Source: Trochalopteron elliotii
Taxonomy: Eukaryota > Chordata > Aves > Passeriformes > Leiothrichidae
Length of the DNA: 64,000 bases
Reading direction: 5' to 3'
Assembly: GCA_024734555.1 (NCBI GenBank)
Contig: JANPWX010000028.1
Coordinates: forward strand, 3,736,516-3,800,515
The notes below the pieces were generated by a model that was not told the origin of the DNA, did no database searches, and saw only the letters and a program-made list of their open reading frames with translations. Both the position numbers and the translations under genes were made by a program. Positions 35,101 to 64,000 of this stretch are shown here, one piece after another; position 1 is the stretch's first letter; the number at the start of each line of letters is the position of its first letter.

Positions 35101-38100
35101 TTTTTGCAGGGCACTGGAAGTCATCCTTGCCTACAAATGCTAGCTTTTCACTATTGCTCATGTAAGCTAAGAATGCATTAAGAATGCTGATAGCATTCCA
35201 TTTTTTTCCATTACAAATGTATTTTTGTATGTGTTTAGTGTATTTCAACTTATACTAGTTATCATTAGCCAGATTAAAAAATAAGTAATTTTAAAATGTG
35301 TATTTTAAATAATGGTTATTCATGATTGTATTTATCACTCTCAACTATTAATTACCAAATATATTTGCTGGACGTAAACCTTTTGTATTTCAATAAAACA
35401 TAATAAAATTATTTACTTGAAAATTTCACAGGGAATTGAAGTGGTACCTAATCTTACACTAAAACTCATCGTGTTACTTTAAAACTGATAAAAAATTACA
35501 GTTGGAGATAAAAGCCATAAGGAAACTGAAACAAAATCACATTTCCAAGATAAAGTATGAATTGCTTGAATCTTTTTAAATTACAAAACTACCACTCTGA
35601 TTTTGCCCTTAAGATGAGAAAGTTCCCTAGAACTCTGAGGGGAACACAAACAAAACCCCACAAAAGCAATACCACATTTCCATCCCAAATATAAAGCTTC
35701 CCCCACATTGCACACATTCAAAGCAGCAGAGTCAGTGTCACCAGTCACTGAATGACACAATCTAAAATTAAAAGGATGCAGAGTACACGGCATAGCAAAT
35801 GATAGACATATTGGAAGTGACAGTAATAAATGTTAAAAAAAATAAAAGTAAAAATATACTTGTTTCAATAAATACTGAGAAATGAAGTATGAGATTTAGG
35901 GTAACAAAATCTGAATTTTTAAAGACAAAATCTCTACTAGAATGAACTTTTAAAAAGTAGGCTTAAGCACACAAAAATATCCCATGGAAAAGCAGCAGAT
36001 AATACCAGCAAAGGAACATTTTTATCTTTCTCATTAACTTAATTAACCCTTATGCTTCAACTCTTCAAAGACAAAACAGTAAGAAGATACAAGTAAGATT
36101 TCAACAGGGAATGTGTTTATTTTTTATTTTTAATTTTCAGTACAGTATTAGGAGGTCATTTAAATACTTAAAATAAAGATTTTTAAGAAAAACCCAGAGG
36201 ATTCAACTAGATAAAGAAAAACACAACCTTATCAATGGATAAAAGACAAGTATTGAATGACCTTAGGATCTTCAGAGTAGCATTCTCAAGAAAATGCATA
36301 TTCCTGGGTCACCTAGTTAGGAACGTAGCTTAGTGTGGTGATTCTCTTCCTCTCCTTTGTTTTGTGGAGCATTTTAGGCAGATCTCAACTATAATGGACA
36401 GCTTCTCTGACAGACAGGAACAATTTTATTTTTTAAATGAAATACACAGAGAACCAAGTCAATGTGCTTTAAAAACCTGATTATAGTTTTCTCAATAATT
36501 GCAGATCAGAAGGGCATCAGGTAATCCTACAGTCCTAAAGATCAACCTTCTCCCCTCCTTTTATATTTCCTCTCCAAATCAACCAACTATAATTATCTGA
36601 CAGTACAAGGGACCATGGAAACAACTGGTAAGCACTTAAATATTGCCACACATGTAAAAAAAAAACTTTTTGTGAAACAGAATTAATTTTCATTAATTTA
36701 GTTTCAGATTATTTTAAGTAAAACTAAGAGCAGAAGCTGCTTTTGGTACAGAGTGAAAAAAATAGGGGAGGAAAAAAAGCAGCCTGATACTGTGCAAACT
36801 AGAATTTCTGAATTTCTGATTTCTGGAATGCATCTTCTTTTTCCCTCAGGCATACTTCTGGAGCAAAGCTGAGAGGTGGGAACATGTCATTTGAGATGTC
36901 CAGCCACCAGACCCTCTTCCACTATTTCCAAGTCCATTTTATTTTCATGATAGCTTGTACTTATTAATCATTTAGTAAAGAAAAATTTCCATACACACCA
37001 TTCTAAAGAATAAATTTTCTTTTCAATGCCAGTCAAGGAGATTGTGACATAACTGAAGGAACAGTGGAAAAATTCAGTTAATTTTATTTAAAGTTCCCTG
37101 CAGGTATGTTTACACACATACATACTAAAATATTTAAGCACATGTATGTGTATAGACCTACATACACACACAAGCATTTGAGGTTCTTTGCTTACTATGT
37201 TCAGTCTCATAAGATCTATGGATTTTTAAAGATATATACACTGAGATGGAATGTGTTCAGTCAAGCAGCTAAGCCCAGACAGAAACAAACACAGGTCAGG
37301 TCAGTGATTTTTTCTTCCTTGGATTCTATGAGCGAGCACAGCTTCTTGCAGTGCTTAGTGTCCAGGGACTGGAAGTTGCCACATTTTGGTTCCAATGCAG
37401 TAACACACTAAACCAATAATCTAAATTTCATAAACTGCACCTTTAAACTCATGCAACACTGTGTGAGTTTGCACACAACTTTCCAGCCAGCAGTCTGATG
37501 CACTTCTCCTTGCATCTTCCAGCCAAAAATTACTGTTTCAGTGAAGAATTCGGGTAAAATAAAAACAATTTTCTTGTTTGCAACCACGTGACCAGAAATA
37601 GAGCAGGTCTGCTGTGATTCCCTGACACAGTGGGTGTGTAGACAGTTAAATACCACTTGAATATCTCCACATTAATCCCATAAGGAGTGTATTTGTACCA
37701 ACAAGCAGACTGTGGCATGCAACCACAGTCTAAGGTCAGCAAGGAGCTTTCTCTGTGCTACAGAACCTCTTGAAAATTAAGTATATTTACGCATTTAAAA
37801 ACTAAGGCTTCCAAGAGGTTTCATGCTGAGTAAGGAGTGAGGAAATTATTTCATACTGTAAGCAAACTGTCAATTACAAAAGGCAAGAATTCATTTTTAA
37901 ATCAGGCTATGTAATTGGACATCAAGCTACTTATATTTTGAATTTCTATCAGAGAGATAACAAATGGTCATATTTAATTTGCTGAAATAATGTCCAGCAA
38001 GGTAAAGCAATGTTCACATAAATGAAAGAGATGCATCTTAAAACTGTATGAAATAAATGATTCCCACCCACAAAAACTCCCCAAACAAACTGGTTAATAA

Positions 38101-39305
38101 GGGAACTGTTACAAGCCATGAAACTTGACAGAGGAGATTAATATACAGCTCAGCATCCAAATCACTATGATATTCCAGTACACTAAAAATTGTAGCTATT
38201 TCATCAGCACATAGTATTAAGATGCATTATGCTATTGGACCAATTTTTTACACAGTCTAACAAAAGGTACAGACCTTGCATATCTCATAGTTAAAATGAA
38301 GAGGATTTCTGAGGCTCAGGCCTCAATATTCAGTTATACTGCCAGCAAAAAGCTGAACATATTTCCCTTAATGCTATCCTTAATCTTATATACCTTCATA
38401 TACAAGGCTTGGACAATTTTGTGTAATATATTGAAATTACACTATCTGGTTAAACAAACTGTCCAAGAATTGCTAATAGAAATGTGGTCAGAAAAAGAAA
38501 ATCTAAAGCAGGTTTGTACTAAAGAGAGAGGAAAAAAAAAAGGAATCTACAAGAGAAGTGGTATAAGCCCTAAAAAGCACTACATTCTTTGAGGACCTCC
38601 AATATTACACTATTTTAACATATATGAATGCTTTTCTTGGAATGTACAGAAAAATGTTTCTCTTAAACCAAGACAGAGAATGCATTAAACAGGGATTTAT
38701 AGGTCTCAAGTTTAGGAGGATTTCCCATCAGGTTCTGGAAAAACAAAAATCATTAAATACAGACACTAACCATTTTGCAAATCAGGACATAAAATGTCTC
38801 AGATCATATAAAAGTATACTCCAACTTCTCCGTAACAGAAGTCAAAGCTAAGGCCTCACAATTCCAGTTATTAGAAACAGCATATTCTCTTTACTAGGGC
38901 CCCACTTGAAGCCAACTACTCAAGTGTTTTAAAGAAAGAATCTTATAAAAAGATGGTTGCAGTGCAGTTCTTTGCAATATGTACCCAAGTACAGACAGAT
39001 TGCTTAAAAGTGTTAAGAATTATAACAGAAACTGTTAAAGAAAATGCAACATATAAACAAAATGCATCAAACTACACTGACTGAAGTTTCTTCAGGGTCC
39101 TCATACCTAGTAAAGTTCACTACACAAATTAAACATCATGAAGTACAAATTAACAAACCACGTGATTAATAAAATCTGTTCACTTTATATTAAACATCTC
39201 TACTCTGATTATAGAATGTTTAGGCCCTCTGTAGCACAGAGGAACTCTTCCCTTTGTGTTGCAGACGAGGCTCTCATCGCGAACGCTCCTGTGCCGAACG
39301 CGCAG
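32193..39305. other. Convergent 3' region between IMPG1 and MYO6
   Basis: About 7 kb between the proximal IMPG1 poly(A) candidate and the MYO6 stop codon. The right part is expected to be the MYO6 3' UTR (- strand). Candidate minus-strand AATAAA signals (TTTATT on the plus strand) occur at 37083-37088, 36938-36943, 36425-36430 and 36116-36121, among others, and no single one stands out. One CR1 fragment lies at 33305-33545. The open frames in this interval lack recognisable domains. Confidence 0.55.
33305..33545 (-). repeat. CR1 LINE fragment (- orientation)
   Basis: About 240 bp showing the complement of CR1: 'GGGATGGTGCATCCACAACT', 'TCTCTGGGCAATCTCTTCCA', 'GTGCCTTACCACCCTTACAG' and 'CTGAAGCCTTCTCTTCTTGA'. 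The very 3' end is missing or diverged. Confidence 0.85.

Positions 39306-64000
<24,695 letters not shown>

Overview
This is vertebrate nuclear DNA, most likely from a bird. The coding sequence is split into short exons with GT/AG borders, the introns are AT-rich, and the dispersed repeats are 5'-truncated CR1 LINEs of the avian type, whose 3' ends carry the familiar 'lead to ... CCAACCC ... ATTCTRTG' tail. There is no sign of bacterial genes, operons or CRISPR arrays. Two genes lie tail to tail. This matches the known IMPG1-MYO6 neighbourhood (human 6q14.1; believed to be on chromosome 3 in chicken). The exact species cannot be read from the sequence.

Left part (1-31420, + strand): the 3' two thirds or so of IMPG1 (interphotoreceptor matrix proteoglycan 1, SPACR). 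Eleven coding exons join in one frame into 780 codons plus a stop. In order they encode most of the first SEA domain, a Ser/Thr/Pro-rich mucin-like centre, the second SEA domain (with a GSVIV cleavage-type motif), two EGF-like modules with six cysteines each, a 20-residue hydrophobic helix followed by RRKCKR, and a short acidic tail. The helix and tail are the main surprise, because mammalian IMPG1 is described as secreted while its paralogue IMPG2 is membrane-anchored. One intron of about 16.3 kb separates the two mucin-coding exons.

Middle part (31421-39305): the convergent 3' ends. It holds the IMPG1 3' UTR, an antisense CR1 fragment and presumably the long MYO6 3' UTR. No other gene is supported here.

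Right part (39306-64000, - strand): the 3' half of MYO6 (unconventional myosin VI, the minus-end-directed actin motor). Fifteen coding exons chain in one frame into 592 codons plus a stop. They run from the SH1/converter region through the unique insert 2 (reverse gear), the IQ motif, the three-helix bundle, the charged single-alpha-helix and the cargo-binding domain with the RRL and WWY motifs. Three very small, phase-symmetric exons (30, 39 and 27 nt) match the alternatively spliced large-insert and small-insert positions of myosin VI.

The repeat content is modest: six CR1 pieces (two of them in an inverted pair), one probable solo LTR antisense inside MYO6, microsatellites and a few strong intronic inverted repeats. 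No undescribed multi-gene system is visible. The points most worth a second look are the transmembrane form of IMPG1 and the microexon cluster of MYO6 with its neighbouring hairpin.
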